A stretch of DNA of 64,000 nt from an uncultured Prevotellaceae bacterium (lineage in GTDB: Bacteria > Bacteroidota > Bacteroidia > Bacteroidales > Bacteroidaceae). Shown here piece after piece: positions 63,629-64,000 of the stretch; positions within the stretch are counted from its first letter, which is position 1, and each line of letters starts with the position of its first letter. The stretch lies in contig ONDM01000010.1 of the NCBI GenBank assembly GCA_900316585.1, positions 1 to 64,000 on the forward strand, read 5' to 3'. The translations under genes and the position numbers were made by a program. The notes under the pieces are model-generated. The model saw only the letters and a program-made list of their open reading frames with translations. It was not told the DNA's origin and made no database searches.

Positions 63629-64000
63629 TGAAGAAGTTTTTTATAACTCTTATAGCAGTTGTGGCTGGCTTGGATGCCAGTGCGCAGCAGACTTTGACAC
63701 TGAATCAGCAGCAGTGTCGTGAAATGGCCTTGCAGAATGATGAACGAATTAAAAGCATGGACAATGCACAAAAGCAGGCTGAGATAGACAAACAGGTCGC
63801 TTTCTTGAACTATCTACCTACTGTAGATGGAAGTTTACTAGGTATCTACCAGTTTGCTTCAACGGACATGATGGGTATGAAAATGGAAATGAAGCCAATG
63901 TATATGGCAGGGTTGACTTTACAGGAAACTCTTTATGCAGGTGGTCGAATTAAAGCTGGTAATGACCTTGCAGAAATAGGGCGCACTGTAGCTGAGCAGA
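63625..64000 (+). CDS. TolC-family outer-membrane channel, N-terminal part
   Basis: 125 codons up to the window edge; starts MMKKFFITLIAVVAGLDASAQ (signal peptide about 20 residues), then LTLNQQQCREMALQNDERIK, AFLNYLPTVDGSL and LTLQETLYAGGRIKAG, the pattern of TolC/OprM-type efflux outer-membrane proteins. It overlaps the pump gene by 4 nt, completing a tripartite efflux operon. Confidence 0.9.
   Translation, partial: MMKKFFITLIAVVAGLDASAQQTLTLNQQQCREMALQNDERIKSMDNAQKQAEIDKQVAFLNYLPTVDGSLLGIYQFASTDMMGMKMEMKPMYMAGLTLQETLYAGGRIKAGNDLAEIGRTVAEQ

Overview
This window is chromosomal DNA of a Bacteroidota bacterium, order Bacteroidales (Bacteroides/Phocaeicola/Prevotella-like; genus not resolvable by eye). 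Signs are SusC/SusD outer-membrane pairs, a hybrid two-component regulator, a GLPGLI protein, an S46 dipeptidyl-peptidase, DUF4250 and DUF6057 proteins, and many promoters of the Bacteroidetes type (-33 TTTG, about 20 nt, -7 TAnnTTTG). All family calls were made by reading the sequence; no database search was run.

Layout. 1-4716 (+): the 3' end of a susD gene, then a DUF6057 membrane protein, a PD40 propeller lipoprotein with a CxxCH motif, and a CE2-like SGNH esterase. 4731-9862: an accessory island, all on the minus strand, with a VirE-N/DUF3987 primase-like protein, an unrecognised protein and a degenerate HsdR-like protein. CGTAAC-palindrome hairpins lie at both ends of the island. 9934-15174 (-): a second SusC/SusD pair whose susD is frameshifted near its end; its last 190 nt are an almost perfect inverted copy of positions 1-190. 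15266-27413 (-): a tightly packed run of ten genes (serine hydrolase, S46 peptidase, ybeY, ruvB, S41 peptidase, coaD, parE, GNAT protein, THUMP-like methyltransferase, DUF4250, mscS order reversed for transcription). 27682-31210 (+): a cobalamin-riboswitch operon with a TonB-dependent receptor and a CbiK-like lipoprotein. 31235-39777: an esterase, a hybrid two-component regulator, a carboxylesterase and a GH3 glycosidase. 39907-43912 (-): an outer-membrane barrel protein, a GLPGLI protein and a duplicated 3' fragment of the GLPGLI gene. 44027-46200 (+): an M28 peptidase and a membrane protein. 46252-47461: a second small island with an orphan Vsr endonuclease, next to a tRNA-Met. 47717-52430 (+): ribF, a CPBP protease and an M16 peptidase. 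52535-59167 (-): an anti-sigma-like protein, an ECF sigma factor, argB, speA, aroK and topA. 59430-64000 (+): an RND efflux operon cut by the window end.

The most unusual signal is a roughly 340-bp non-coding element present twice, 37.6 kb apart (9521-9862 and 47121-47461). Both copies are in the same orientation, and each lies just upstream of an accessory minus-strand gene (the HsdR-like gene and vsr). It has a very AT-rich core with CGTAAC/GTTACG palindromes at both ends. A further palindrome of the same kind closes the far end of the first island. This suggests two cargo islands carrying the same kind of regulatory or boundary element. A second structural point is the inverted susD repeat around the first 10 kb, which could support inversion or could reflect an assembly edge.
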